64,000 nucleotides of DNA from Nonomuraea thailandensis (GCF_024172165.1 NZ_JAMZEB010000002.1:620001-684000); one strand, 5' to 3'; counted from the first letter of the stretch, positions 42,942 through 51,578 are shown. Translations and numbers: made by a program. The notes: a model not told the origin generated them from the sequence alone.

Positions 42942-43742
42942 ATGTCCCACGGCCCTCCGCTCCGAGCCACCTTCAACCGCGCGGCCGACACCTACCAGAG
43001 CGCCCGCCCCGACTACCCGCCCGACCTGTACGCCGACCTCCTCGCGGCAACCGCGCTCGACCCACCCGCCCACCTGCTCGAAGTAGGCTGCGGCCCGGGC
43101 AAGGCCACGCTCCCGCTGGCACGGATGGGTTTCCGGATCACCGCGATCGAGCTCGGCGACGCCCTGGCCGCCAAGGCGCGGGAGCATCTCGCGCGATTCC
43201 CCGGCGTCTCGGTGATCACGTCGTCGTTCGAGGAGTGGGAGCCACCTGCGGGCGCCCGCTTCGAACTCCTCTACGCGGCCACGGCCTGGAAGTGGGTGGC
43301 CCCGGAGGCCAAGTACGCGAAGGCGGCCGGCCTGCTCGCCGATGGCGGGCACCTGGCGGTCTGGAACGCCGATCACGCGTTCCCGGAGGGCTTCGACCCG
43401 TTCTTCACCGACATCCAGAAGGTCTACGACGAGCTCGGCGAGGGCGACGGCAGCCCGTGGCCGCCCCCACGGCCCGAGGAGCGGCCCGACTCCATGGCGG
43501 CCGAGATCGAGGCGTCCGGGCACTTCACGGTGACCGGGACGAAGCTGTACGTGTGGGCCCTGCGCTACACGGCCGACGAGTACATCGCTCTGCTGGACAC
43601 GTTCTCTGGCCATATCGCGATGGATCCGGACAAGAGGGGGCGCCTCTACCGCGAGATCCGTCGCCTCCTCGCCGCACGCCCGGACGGTCGGGTCACGCGC
43701 CACTGGTCGGCGGTCCTCACCGTCGCACGACGATCCGGCTGA
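42942..43742 (+). CDS. Class I SAM-dependent methyltransferase
   Basis: 266-aa Rossmann methyltransferase. Motif I HLLEVGCGPGKATLPLA at about residues 45-61, acidic motif II TAIELGD near 74, and motif IV-like LLYAATAWKWVAPEAKY near 115, a set shared with UbiE/Trans-aconitate-type small-molecule methyltransferases. N-terminal FNRAADTYQSARPDYPPDLY is the typical cap. Substrate unknown. A long hairpin follows the stop codon. Confidence 0.87.
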   Translation: MSHGPPLRATFNRAADTYQSARPDYPPDLYADLLAATALDPPAHLLEVGCGPGKATLPLARMGFRITAIELGDALAAKAREHLARFPGVSVITSSFEEWEPPAGARFELLYAATAWKWVAPEAKYAKAAGLLADGGHLAVWNADHAFPEGFDPFFTDIQKVYDELGEGDGSPWPPPRPEERPDSMAAEIEASGHFTVTGTKLYVWALRYTADEYIALLDTFSGHIAMDPDKRGRLYREIRRLLAARPDGRVTRHWSAVLTVARRSG

Positions 43743-43743
43743 C

Positions 43744-43794
43744 GAATCCGACGCAGCGGCAGGGCACTAGAGTGCCTGCGCATGCCGGATTCGG
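43744..43794. terminator. Long two-part inverted repeat after the methyltransferase
   Basis: CGAATCCG (43744-43751) and CGGATTCG (43787-43794) are perfect outer arms; inside, GCAGGGCACT and AGTGCCTGC (about 43760-43780) form a second stem with one bulge. It starts 2 bp after the stop codon. A -10-like TAGAGT (43769-43774) is at its centre, so it might also act as an operator for the next gene. Confidence 0.55.
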
Positions 43795-43812
43795 GGAGGG
43801 TACGACATCCAC

Positions 43813-44433
43813 ATGGACGACAGGATGCTGGGGCGCGACAGCACTCAGGAGAGCGAGCCGGCCGGACGAGCCCCTGAGGGCTCACCTCCGCGCGTGCTCG
43901 TGCGGCGGACGTTGCCGACGGAGCCCGCCGTCCGGGGCTCCGCGTCCCTGTTCCTGGCGGAGGCGGAGCGCCAGGGGCTGAAGGCCGGTCGGCGGATGTT
44001 GTACGTCGGGCTGGAGCCGGCCAGTGACCAGGTGGCGGCCTGCCTGCGGGTCGAGCCGGGCGCGGACGTCGTGGCGCGGCGCAAGATGATGACCGCGAAC
44101 GACGTCCCCGTGCGCATCGCCACGAGTTACTTGCGCGCCGACCTGTTCGGCGGCACGCGGCTCGCCGAGCCGGAGTTCGTGCGGCCGTCGCTGCAGTCGG
44201 CGCTCGTCGCCCTCGGGCACACGTTCGGCCGCGCCGAGGAGAGCCTGGTCGCCCGGCCGCCGGTGGCGTTCGAGCGGGAGACGCTGGAGCTCGACGCGGA
44301 GGAGTGGATCGTCCAGGTGCTGCGGGCGAGTTACTCGACCGCGGACATTCCCGTTCACGTCCTTGAGACGATCTGTGCCGCGAGCCGGCACGTGTTCTCC
44401 ATCGCTCAGGTCTCGGGTCACGACGAGTTCTGA
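43813..44433 (+). CDS. UTRA-domain protein lacking a DNA-binding domain
   Basis: 206 aa. Residues 55-200 match the UTRA ligand-binding domain of GntR/HutC regulators: VEPGADVVARRKMMTANDVPVRIATSYL, then FGRAEESLVARPPV and RASYSTADIPVHVLETI. The N-terminal 45 residues show no winged helix, which GntR regulators always carry. It could be a truncated regulator or a stand-alone ligand-binding or dimerising partner. Strong RBS GGGGAGGG at 43793-43800. Confidence 0.78.
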   Translation: MDDRMLGRDSTQESEPAGRAPEGSPPRVLVRRTLPTEPAVRGSASLFLAEAERQGLKAGRRMLYVGLEPASDQVAACLRVEPGADVVARRKMMTANDVPVRIATSYLRADLFGGTRLAEPEFVRPSLQSALVALGHTFGRAEESLVARPPVAFERETLELDAEEWIVQVLRASYSTADIPVHVLETICAASRHVFSIAQVSGHDEF

Positions 44434-44486
44434 GGGCGTCCGAAAACGGTTTTACGGGCGGGGCCCGGGCGTGCGAGCATCGGCCG

Positions 44487-45014
44487 ATGTCCGGATCGCG
44501 ATGTGAGCTGCTGCGCTGGCAGTTCGAGTTCACCTGGTCTCTGTTCGAGTATCACCTGGAGCGGCTGGAGCCGGAGGATTTCCTGTGGGAGCCGGCTTCG
44601 AGCTGCTGGACCGTGCGGCGTGACGCCGAGGGGGTGTGGGAGCCGGACTGGGCGGAGACCGAGCCCGACCCCGTTCCCGTGCCCACGATCGCCTGGGTGA
44701 GCTGGCACATCGGCTGGTGGTGGAGCGTGAGCGTCGATCACGCGCTGGGGCGGGCTCCGCGCGACAGGTCCGAGATCAGGTGGCCGGGTGACGGGGAGAG
44801 CGCCGTCGCGTGGCTGCGCGCGCTGCGGGAGGAGTGGCTGGAGGTGCTGGCGGGTCTCGGCGACGCCGAGCTGGACGCCCCGGCCGCGTTCCCCTGGCCG
44901 GAGGAGTCCGGGCACACCGTGGCCCACATGGTCGCCTGGGTGAACGCCGAGCTGATGAAGAACGTCACCGAGATCGGGCAGCTTCAGCTGCTGCGGGCCG
45001 CCGGTCCGCGCTGA
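44487..45014 (+). CDS. DinB-superfamily protein
   Basis: 175-aa four-helix metal-binding fold, related to thiol-dependent (mycothiol/bacillithiol) transferases of the DinB/YfiT type. FEYHLERLEPEDFLWEP opens helix 1, WVSWHIGWWWSVSVDHALG supplies the first His ligand, and HTVAHMVAWVNAELMKN the second and third. Its substrate is unknown. Its stop lies 1 bp from the end of the convergent nuclease-like gene. Confidence 0.85.
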   Translation: MSGSRCELLRWQFEFTWSLFEYHLERLEPEDFLWEPASSCWTVRRDAEGVWEPDWAETEPDPVPVPTIAWVSWHIGWWWSVSVDHALGRAPRDRSEIRWPGDGESAVAWLRALREEWLEVLAGLGDAELDAPAAFPWPEESGHTVAHMVAWVNAELMKNVTEIGQLQLLRAAGPR

Positions 45015-45015
45015 G

Positions 45016-45828
45016 TCACGGCATCGCCTCGAGGTCCGCCATGAGGCCGAAGTGGTCGCCGGCCCAGACGCCGTCCACCGGGTGGTCGAAGATCTGGCGG
45101 CAGTTCAGCAGCCGCAGCGTCGGGCCGTTGCCGTGGCATCGTACGAACAGGTAGTCGATGCGACGGCCCGTCTCCAGCGGCCAGTTCCCGCTTCTCACCA
45201 GCGGGTTGACCGGCGTGAACGTGTGGCCGGGCGCGTTCGGGTGCGCCCATCGCCACACGTCGCGGTAGGCCACGCTGATCCCCTCCAGGGATTGCAGCCC
45301 GGACCAGAACCGGACGCTCGCGGACTCGGGCGTCGCGTCGAAGTCGCCCGCCACGATCACGTGTCCGATGTCCCGGTTCGCGACGGCCTCCTCGACGAGC
45401 CTGGCCGCGCGGACGGCCTGCAGCTCGCGTTCGTGCTCGTGGCCGAGGCGGAAGGACGGCTTGTGGTTGACGAACAGCAGGGGCGCCGGCCGCAGCTCCG
45501 GGACCAGCACCTCGGCCAGCCCGACCCATCCCGCGAACTCCGACGGGTCCACGCGGGCGGTGACGTCCAGCCTCGTCTGCCAGGTCTCGCGCAGGGGCCA
45601 GCGGCTGGCGATCGAGGCCCGCGTGCCGTCGGCTTCGCCGCCTTCCTGGTGCATGACGTGGTAGCCGGGGCCCAGCAGGTCGACGACCTGGTCGTAGTCG
45701 TCCGTGACGACGGATTCCTGCAGGGCGACGAGGTCGGGGTCCAGGTCGCGCAGCCCGTCGATCAGCAGTTGCCTGCGCCTGTTCCAGGAGCCGTGGCGGG
45801 CCCAGAGGTTGAGTGTGACGACGCGCAT
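45016..45828 (-). CDS. Endonuclease/exonuclease/phosphatase-family protein
   Basis: 270-aa Mg-dependent hydrolase. VTLNLWARHG opens the fold, LVALQES holds the metal-binding Glu near 39, VAGDFDATPESASV the Asp-x-Asn/Asp pair near 160, and GVWAGDHFGLMADLE the C-terminal Asp-His. The GDFD replaces the more common GDFN. It may act on a phosphoester lipid, nucleic acid or sphingomyelin-like substrate; no signal peptide, so probably intracellular. Confidence 0.88.
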   Translation of the reverse strand: MRVVTLNLWARHGSWNRRRQLLIDGLRDLDPDLVALQESVVTDDYDQVVDLLGPGYHVMHQEGGEADGTRASIASRWPLRETWQTRLDVTARVDPSEFAGWVGLAEVLVPELRPAPLLFVNHKPSFRLGHEHERELQAVRAARLVEEAVANRDIGHVIVAGDFDATPESASVRFWSGLQSLEGISVAYRDVWRWAHPNAPGHTFTPVNPLVRSGNWPLETGRRIDYLFVRCHGNGPTLRLLNCRQIFDHPVDGVWAGDHFGLMADLEAMP

Positions 45829-45867
45829 GCCTGCGGCGCTACCCGAGCGATGGGATCAGGAACGGGC

Positions 45868-46263
45868 TCAGCGGTCGAACCAGCGCCCCGTGGAGGGGAC
45901 GGCGAGCAGGATGATGGTCGCCGCTGGGACGACGCTCCCGACGAGCGTGCTCAATGAGCCGATGCCGCTGTCGAGCATGGGCAGGGCCAGGACCAGGACG
46001 CATGAGGCCGCCGCGATGGCGATGGCCCCCCATCGCACCGACTTCTTGCGGGACGGCCATCGGGCCCACAGCAGCCACAAGAGCGCTGTCACGGCGGCCT
46101 GAGCGAGTAGGAGCAGCAGGAGGGCGGGGATGAAGCCGGATGCGAAGACGACGTAGATCATCAAGGCGATGCCCGCGAGGCCGCCGCCCATCTGGAGGGC
46201 CATGATGAATCTGGCGATGTGGGCGGTGGCAGACATGTGCTCGACCTGGAGGTTCTGCGTCAC
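45868..46263 (-). CDS. Small four-TM membrane protein
   Basis: 131 aa (or 122 aa if it starts at the ATG 46236). Four hydrophobic helices at about 20-42, 44-66, 78-95 and 103-122, with a basic RWPSRKKSVRWG loop in the middle. No recognised family. Its start is 23 bp from a divergent gene. Confidence 0.7.
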   Translation of the reverse strand: MTQNLQVEHMSATAHIARFIMALQMGGGLAGIALMIYVVFASGFIPALLLLLLAQAAVTALLWLLWARWPSRKKSVRWGAIAIAAASCVLVLALPMLDSGIGSLSTLVGSVVPAATIILLAVPSTGRWFDR

Positions 46264-46286
46264 CCGATCATTCTGTACGGTGACGG

Positions 46287-46760
46287 GTGATCAAGGAAGG
46301 CGTGGAGGGCTGGAGCTGGAAGGGCGACCGCATGGTTGATGAGGCAGCGCGATCGGAATCCGCCGGCGGGTTCCCGGAGGGGAGTGCCGGGGCCGGGGGT
46401 GTGATCTCCGTCCTGACCCGTACCGACCACTACGTCGAGGACTTCGGGCGGATCGTCGAGGCGGGGCGGAGCGCGTACCGCACGATCCAGCCGGATGCCC
46501 GGGAGGAGGAGGTGCGTGCCGAGGTGCCGGATGTGAGCAGCGCCCTGTACGAGATCCTCCACGCCAACGCCGACGAAGTGCCGTTCCCCTTCCCCGCCGC
46601 CGAGCCGGTCGCCGGGATGGTGTGGTTCCTCCGTACGAGCGAGGCGATGCCCGTCGATCCGCGTGATCACCCCGTGGATCCGTTCGGGGTGGCCGTGGAA
46701 GCGGACGAGAGCCTGCTCTACGCGCATCGTTTCGTCTACGCCCCGCCAGGAGCGGATTGA
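46287..46760 (+). CDS. Hypothetical soluble protein
   Basis: 157-aa acidic protein without signal peptide or membrane segment. GTG start 5 bases after TACGGT (46276-46281); an internal ATG at 46332 (MVDEAARSE) is an alternative. The C-terminal half has a conserved look (WFLRTSEAMPVDPRDHPVDPF), but no domain is recognised. Confidence 0.6.
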   Translation: MIKEGVEGWSWKGDRMVDEAARSESAGGFPEGSAGAGGVISVLTRTDHYVEDFGRIVEAGRSAYRTIQPDAREEEVRAEVPDVSSALYEILHANADEVPFPFPAAEPVAGMVWFLRTSEAMPVDPRDHPVDPFGVAVEADESLLYAHRFVYAPPGAD

Positions 46761-46787
46761 GAGGTCGTACACGGTCCTGTTCCGGCG

Positions 46788-47291
46788 TCATGATCGGGCC
46801 AGGGCCTGCCGGAGGAAGGCGGCGATCTCCGCCGGCGGGCCTGGCCTGCGGCACCACGCCCGGCATGCTGAGGAACGCGTGCGTCGCTCCCGGGTACTCG
46901 GTGAGCCGGGCGTCCCGGCCGCCCGCAGGCGTCCGGCGTAGCCGCGGCCGTGATCGGCCACCGGATCGACGGTCGGCACCACCACGAGCGCCGGAGCCGG
47001 CCCGCCCAGGTCGCCGGCGTACAGGGGCGACATCGCGCGGGCGTCGGTCCCCGGCGGGACGGCGAGCCGCTGGAAGAGGCGCATCTGCGCCAGGGTGAGA
47101 GCCGGGCTGTCGGCGTACCGGCGCATCGAGTCGTGGTCGAATCCGGTCCCTGGCTGTGATCGCGCCTCGCCGCCGGCGACCGTGGGCATCAGAGTGAGCA
47201 GGCCCGCCAGGACGACGACGCCCACGGCGACGATCGCGACGAACGCGCCATTGCCGCAGTGGCCAGCAGAAAGCTCAGCATCGAGGCCCAC
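46788..47291 (-). pseudogene. Decayed alpha/beta hydrolase gene with two compensating frameshifts
   Basis: Reads as the C-terminal half of an alpha/beta hydrolase fold-3 enzyme: DARAMSPLYAGDLGGPAPAL, then VVVPTVDPVADHGRGYAGRL (the catalytic Asp region). Near 46912 the frame shifts, after which the correct continuation DARLTEYPGATHAFLSMPGV (catalytic His) lies in another frame, and near 46835 it shifts back to EIAAFLRQALARS. The nucleophile half is missing; a hydrophobic stretch (GAFVAIVAVGVVVLAGLLTL) occupies the N-terminus. Confidence 0.7.
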
Positions 47292-47402
47292 AGCAGCGTC
47301 CGCCGGGGCAGCCGGATGCTCAGCGCGGGGCCGTCAGCGCATGCCGGCCTGCCGTCCGTGGTGACAGTCCGACAACGGAAAGCGACTCTAGGACGTCCGG
47401 TT

Positions 47403-47428
47403 CAGACAGTCAATGTCTGCAGACAGTC
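47403..47428. promoter_or_regulatory. Tandem palindromic operator upstream of the TetR gene
   Basis: CAGACA-GTCAA-TGTCTG (47403-47419) is a perfect inverted repeat, overlapping the 12-bp palindrome TGTCTGCAGACA (47414-47425). CAGACAGTC occurs twice as a direct repeat. A -10-like TATGCT (47455-47460) lies 6 bases before the TetR ATG, so the operator would block this promoter. Confidence 0.55.
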
Positions 47429-47466
47429 GCAAGCTCCAGCGTTGAACTTCCTGATATGCTGATCAC

Positions 47467-48096
47467 ATGAGCGGGCTACGCGAACGCCAGCGGATCAAGG
47501 CCATGCGCGCCATCCAGGAACGCGCCCTCGACCTCTTCGACGAGAGAGGGTTCGCCGCGGTCACGATCGAGGAGATCGCGGCCGCGGCCGAGGTGTCGCC
47601 GTCGTCGGTCTACCGCTACTTCGGCACCAAGGAAGGGATCGTGGTCGCCGACGAGTTCGACAGGGTGAGCCCCGAGACGCTCAAGGACTTCCTCGACCCC
47701 GGCGATCCCATCGGCAGCCTGCTCCGCGCCGTCCGCGCCTACGAGTCCGGGCCGGAGGGCGCCCACGGGGCCGAGACCACGCGCGAAGGCCCCCAGGTCG
47801 AGAAGAGCCCATGGCGCAGAGTTCGTTACTTCTTCGCCGAGCCCTCGGTCCGGACGGCCGTCTGCGCCACCCTGGACCGCGCGAGCCGGCGCATCGCGCC
47901 GCTGATCGCGGCGACGGGCGAGCTGACCGAGACGCAGGCTCGCGTGGTCACGAACGCTCTCGTCTTCGGCTACTTCGCCGCACTCGAGCAGTGGTACCTC
48001 GACGGTGGCAGCCGCCCTATCGCCGACTACGTCGAGGAGGGCATGCGCCCGCTGGGCGTCATCTGGCCGCCCTCCGGCCACGGATCCGCCGCCTGA
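47467..48096 (+). CDS. TetR-family transcriptional regulator
   Basis: 209-aa repressor. N-terminal HTH at residues 13-60 (ALDLFDERGFAAVTIEEIAAAAEVSPSSVYRYFGTKEGIV). The ligand domain ends with a MftR-like C-terminal segment (RVVTNALVFGYFAALEQWYLDGGSRPIADYVEEGM). Leaderless-type promoter and palindromic operator upstream suggest self-repression. Its target may have been the decayed hydrolase gene next to it. Confidence 0.9.
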   Translation: MSGLRERQRIKAMRAIQERALDLFDERGFAAVTIEEIAAAAEVSPSSVYRYFGTKEGIVVADEFDRVSPETLKDFLDPGDPIGSLLRAVRAYESGPEGAHGAETTREGPQVEKSPWRRVRYFFAEPSVRTAVCATLDRASRRIAPLIAATGELTETQARVVTNALVFGYFAALEQWYLDGGSRPIADYVEEGMRPLGVIWPPSGHGSAA

Positions 48097-48237
48097 TCCT
48101 GATTCTCCACCGTGCGAGCTAGGGCGGCGCGAGTTCGGGCGGCCATACGCCTACAGCTATCGACCCATGAGCCGGCGCGTGTTGGACGTATCGCCCCTGG
48201 TCCTCCTAGCGTTCCTCGGGTGACGGAGCGACGCGCG

Positions 48238-48501
48238 ATGATCAGGGAACTCCATGCCGGCGAGGAGTTCGCTCAGGTCGACGAGCTGTTCGAGCGGATC
48301 TGGCGGTTCGAGCCGGACGGCCGGCCGATCAGCGCCGGGCTGATGCGGGCGCTGTCCCATGCGGGCAACTACGTCTCGGGCGCCTTCGACGGCGACCGGA
48401 TGATCGGGGCGTCGGTGGGCTTCTTCGGGCGGCACTCGGCCCGGCGCCCGACCCTGCACTCGAACACCACGGGCGTGGCGGCGGGACGGGGCCGATCCGC
48501 C
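48238..48501 (+). pseudogene. Truncated GNAT acetyltransferase remnant
   Basis: The frame from ATG 48238 reads MIRELHAGEEFAQVDELFER, IWRFEPDGRPISAGLMRALS and HAGNYVSGAFDGDRMIGASVG, a clear N-terminal third of a GNAT protein, and reaches LHSNTTGVAAGRG, the acetyl-CoA loop. From there the reading frame enters the antisense of the penicillin-binding protein gene. The C-terminal half is absent, so the gene was cut at the junction near 48501. Confidence 0.65.
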
Positions 48502-50640
48502 TTACTCCAGGACGTCCTCGGGGGACAGGGTCACCTCCGGGGTGGCCTCGCCGTCCTCCGGCCCCTTGTCGGGGCGGCAGCTCTCCGAGCAGCCCCCGAA
48601 GCGGGCCTCGTCGAGGGCCGTGAACGGCGTGGCGGGCACGCCGCGCAGCGCCGACAGCATCGTGTCGCGCCAGATGGGCCCGGGGATGCTGGCCCCCTGG
48701 ACGGCCCCGTAGTACCGGCCGCCGATGGTGACGCCCGTCAGCTTGTGCTGCTGGGAGCCGCGCGGGTCGCCCAGGCTGACCGCGCCCGCCAGGTCGGGGG
48801 TGAAGCCGGCGAACCAGGCCGAGGCGTAGTCGTCCGTGGTGCCCGTCTTGCCGGCCGCGTCGCGGTCGAGGCCGCCGACGCCGCTCATCGTGCCCTCGGT
48901 GAAGACGCCCGACAGGACTTCGGCCGTGGCGTCCGCGATGCCCGGGTCGAGAGCCTGGCGGCATTTCGGGCGGTAGCGGGTCGTCTCGCCGTCGCGGTCG
49001 GTGATCTGGGTGATCGCCAGCGGGGCGCAGTACGTGCCGCGGGCCGCGATCGCCGCGTAGGCGGTGGCGACCGTGACGGGGTCGGACTCGTTGATGCCGA
49101 GCGTGAACGTCTCGTACTCCTGCAGCTTCTTGCCGTCCGCGCGGCGGATGCCCAGCGACCTGGCCGTCCTGACCGTCTCGCAGAGGCCGACCCGCTCCTC
49201 CAGCTCCATGAAGAACGTGTTCACCGAGCCCCACGTGCCGGTCTTGAGGGTCTTCCAGCCGGGGGAGCCCTCGTCGTTGGTGACGGTGTGGGTCGGGTCG
49301 CCGATGTTCTGGCCCTTGCAGGTCTTGAACGTCGAGTACGCCGGCGCCCGGTAGCCCGCGCCCGCCGCGATGCCGTCGTCCAGCTTCATGCCCTGCTGCA
49401 ACGCCGTGATCAGGGTGAACGTCTTGAACGTGGAGCCGGGCTGGAAGCCGATGCCGCCGCCGTGGGCGGTGTCGGCCACGACGTTGTAGGAGATCTCGTT
49501 CCTGGCCGCGCTCCTGCCGTAGCGCCGGCTGGCCGCCATGGCCTTGATCGCGCCCGTGCCGGGTTTGATCAGGGCCTGGGCGGCGACCGGGGCGTCCGAC
49601 GGGTGCACGTACCGCTTGAGCGCCCGGTCGGCCGCCGCCTGCATGGCCGGGTCGAGCGTGGTCGTGATCGTCAGGCCGCCGCGGTTGAGCATCGCGAGCC
49701 TGGCCTTGGCTGTGCGGCCGAAGTCCGGGTTGCCGAGGATCTCGTGGCGGACGTAGAGGCAGAAGTACGGGTGCTTGCTGCTCTCGCAGCCGCCCGGGAT
49801 GCCGGTGCCCTTGTAGCCGAGCTTGGCGGCCTTCGCCTTGGCGGCCTCGGCCGCGGTGATCTTCCCCAGCTCGGCCATCCGGTCCAGGACGACGTTGCGG
49901 CGCTTGAGCAGGCGGTCGCGCTGCTGCCTGCCCAGGTTCGGGTCCGTGGCGTTCGGGTCCTGGACGGCGCCGGCCAGCGTGGCGGCCTGGGGGAGGGTGA
50001 GGTCGGCCGCGGAGACGCCGAAGAAGCGCCTGGCTGCCGCCTCCACGCCGTACGCGCTGGCGCCGAAGTACGCGATGTTCAGATATTTGGCGAGAATCTC
50101 GTCCTTGGTGTACTTCTCCTCGATGTCCATCGCGTACCGCAGCTCGTTGAGCTTGCGCGCGTAGCTCGCCTCGACGGCGGCGTTCCGCTCCTGCTCGGTG
50201 TCGGCCGAGTTGAGCAGCACCTGCTTGACGTACTGCTGGGTGATGCTGGACCCGCCCTGGCTCACCTTGCCCGACTGCAGATTCGTGGCCAGCGCGCGCA
50301 GCGTGCCCTCGATGTCGATCGCCCCGTGCTCGTAGAAGCGGAAGTCCTCGATCGCCACGATCGCCGTCTTCATCGTCGCGGCGATCTCGTCGAACCCGAC
50401 GACCTCGCGGTACTCCTCGTAGAAGCGGGCGATCTCCCCGCCCTTGGCGTCCCGCACGATCGTGACCTCCGCCGGCGGCGGCTCGGCCAGGTCGAGCGGC
50501 TTGAGGTTGACCTCGCCCGCCGCCGTCACGAAGCCGAGCCCGGCGCCCCCGACCGCCGGGACCGCGATCGCGGCCACCACCAGGCCCGCCGCCGCGCCCG
50601 CGGCGGCCAGGCGCACGATGTTCGTCCCCCGACGCGACAT
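48502..50640 (-). CDS. Class A penicillin-binding protein (glycosyltransferase-transpeptidase)
   Basis: 712-aa bifunctional murein synthase, one N-terminal TM helix (about 8-30). Glycosyltransferase: catalytic Glu98 in VAIEDFRFYEHG and GGSSITQQYVKQ at 129-140. Transpeptidase: S403-TFK, S472-V-N and K598-TG. The family GT motif usually reads EDRRFYEHHGVD; here one His is missing. It begins one base inside the stop of the beta-lactamase gene (TGATG), so the two are translated from one message. Confidence 0.93.
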   Translation of the reverse strand: MSRRGTNIVRLAAAGAAAGLVVAAIAVPAVGGAGLGFVTAAGEVNLKPLDLAEPPPAEVTIVRDAKGGEIARFYEEYREVVGFDEIAATMKTAIVAIEDFRFYEHGAIDIEGTLRALATNLQSGKVSQGGSSITQQYVKQVLLNSADTEQERNAAVEASYARKLNELRYAMDIEEKYTKDEILAKYLNIAYFGASAYGVEAAARRFFGVSAADLTLPQAATLAGAVQDPNATDPNLGRQQRDRLLKRRNVVLDRMAELGKITAAEAAKAKAAKLGYKGTGIPGGCESSKHPYFCLYVRHEILGNPDFGRTAKARLAMLNRGGLTITTTLDPAMQAAADRALKRYVHPSDAPVAAQALIKPGTGAIKAMAASRRYGRSAARNEISYNVVADTAHGGGIGFQPGSTFKTFTLITALQQGMKLDDGIAAGAGYRAPAYSTFKTCKGQNIGDPTHTVTNDEGSPGWKTLKTGTWGSVNTFFMELEERVGLCETVRTARSLGIRRADGKKLQEYETFTLGINESDPVTVATAYAAIAARGTYCAPLAITQITDRDGETTRYRPKCRQALDPGIADATAEVLSGVFTEGTMSGVGGLDRDAAGKTGTTDDYASAWFAGFTPDLAGAVSLGDPRGSQQHKLTGVTIGGRYYGAVQGASIPGPIWRDTMLSALRGVPATPFTALDEARFGGCSESCRPDKGPEDGEATPEVTLSPEDVLE

Positions 50641-51578
50641 CAGAGCCTGCCGAGCCCGCGGGCCAGGATCGTGGCGGTCCTGGCGACGACCGCGTCGTCC
50701 GCGGCGGCGACCGTGCGGTGGGTGTAGACGGCCAGGATGATCGGCGCGCCCGACGTGCCGGACGGCCAGACGACGGCGATGTCGTTGGCGCCGCCGATCT
50801 CGCCGTTCGTGCCCGTCTTGTCGCCGATCTTCCACGTCCTGGGCAGGCCGGCGCGGATGCGGGCGTCGCCGGTCTTGTTCGCGACCAGCCAGGCGTTGAG
50901 CTGCTCGCGGTCCTTGGCCTGCAGCGCGTTGCCGGCCGTGAGCAGGCGCAGGTCACGGGCGATGGCCGCCGGCGTGGTGGTGTCGCGCTTCTCCTTGGCG
51001 GTCCAGTCGTTCAGCTCGGTCTCGTAGCGGTCGAGCCGCGAGATCGGGTCCTTGAGCGAGCGGAAGTACTTCGTCAGCCCCGCCGGCCCGCCGATCTGCT
51101 TGAGGATCACGTTGGCCGCGGTGTTGTCGCTCTCGGTGATGGTCGCCTCGCAGAGCCTGGCGACGCTCAGGCCGTCCTCGACGTGCTTCTCGGTGGTCGG
51201 GGAGTTGGGCTTGAGGTCGGCGGCCGTCCACTTGACGACCTTCTCCATCAGGCCGGGCTCGGAGGTGCGGGCCTTGTGCAGCGCGGCCGCGCACAGCGGC
51301 GCCTTGAACGTGGACAGCAGCGGGAAACGCTCGCCCGAGCGGTATCCGACGGTCCTGCCGGTCGCGGTGTCGATGGCGTACGCGCCGATGCGGCCCTTGA
51401 AGGACGCCTCCAGCGCGCGCAGCTCCTTCTTCACCTGTGCCGCCGCGTCCGGCGCCGTCACCTGCTGCGTGACCGGAGCCGTGGCCGAGGCCGTGCCCGT
51501 GGTGAGCGCGCCGCCCGCCACGAGGCTGAAGGTCAGCGCGGTGGCCTGGAGGGCGGCCCGGGAGCGGAGGTGTCGCAT
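50640..51578 (-). CDS. Class A beta-lactamase
   Basis: 312-aa secreted serine beta-lactamase, with a signal peptide at residues 1-31. Active-site Ser89 in STFK (S89-K92), SDN at 150-152, general base Glu186 in RYETELN and KTG at 254-256; all class A motifs are intact. Start at ATG 51578; the longer frame upstream is noncoding. It precedes and is coupled to the PBP gene. The substrate range cannot be predicted. Confidence 0.92.
   Translation of the reverse strand: MRHLRSRAALQATALTFSLVAGGALTTGTASATAPVTQQVTAPDAAAQVKKELRALEASFKGRIGAYAIDTATGRTVGYRSGERFPLLSTFKAPLCAAALHKARTSEPGLMEKVVKWTAADLKPNSPTTEKHVEDGLSVARLCEATITESDNTAANVILKQIGGPAGLTKYFRSLKDPISRLDRYETELNDWTAKEKRDTTTPAAIARDLRLLTAGNALQAKDREQLNAWLVANKTGDARIRAGLPRTWKIGDKTGTNGEIGGANDIAVVWPSGTSGAPIILAVYTHRTVAAADDAVVARTATILARGLGRL

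Noticed and set aside
48112..50727. 871-aa plus-strand frame over the PBP gene
   Set aside because: Only the first part from 48238 is GNAT-like; the rest is antisense of the PBP gene.
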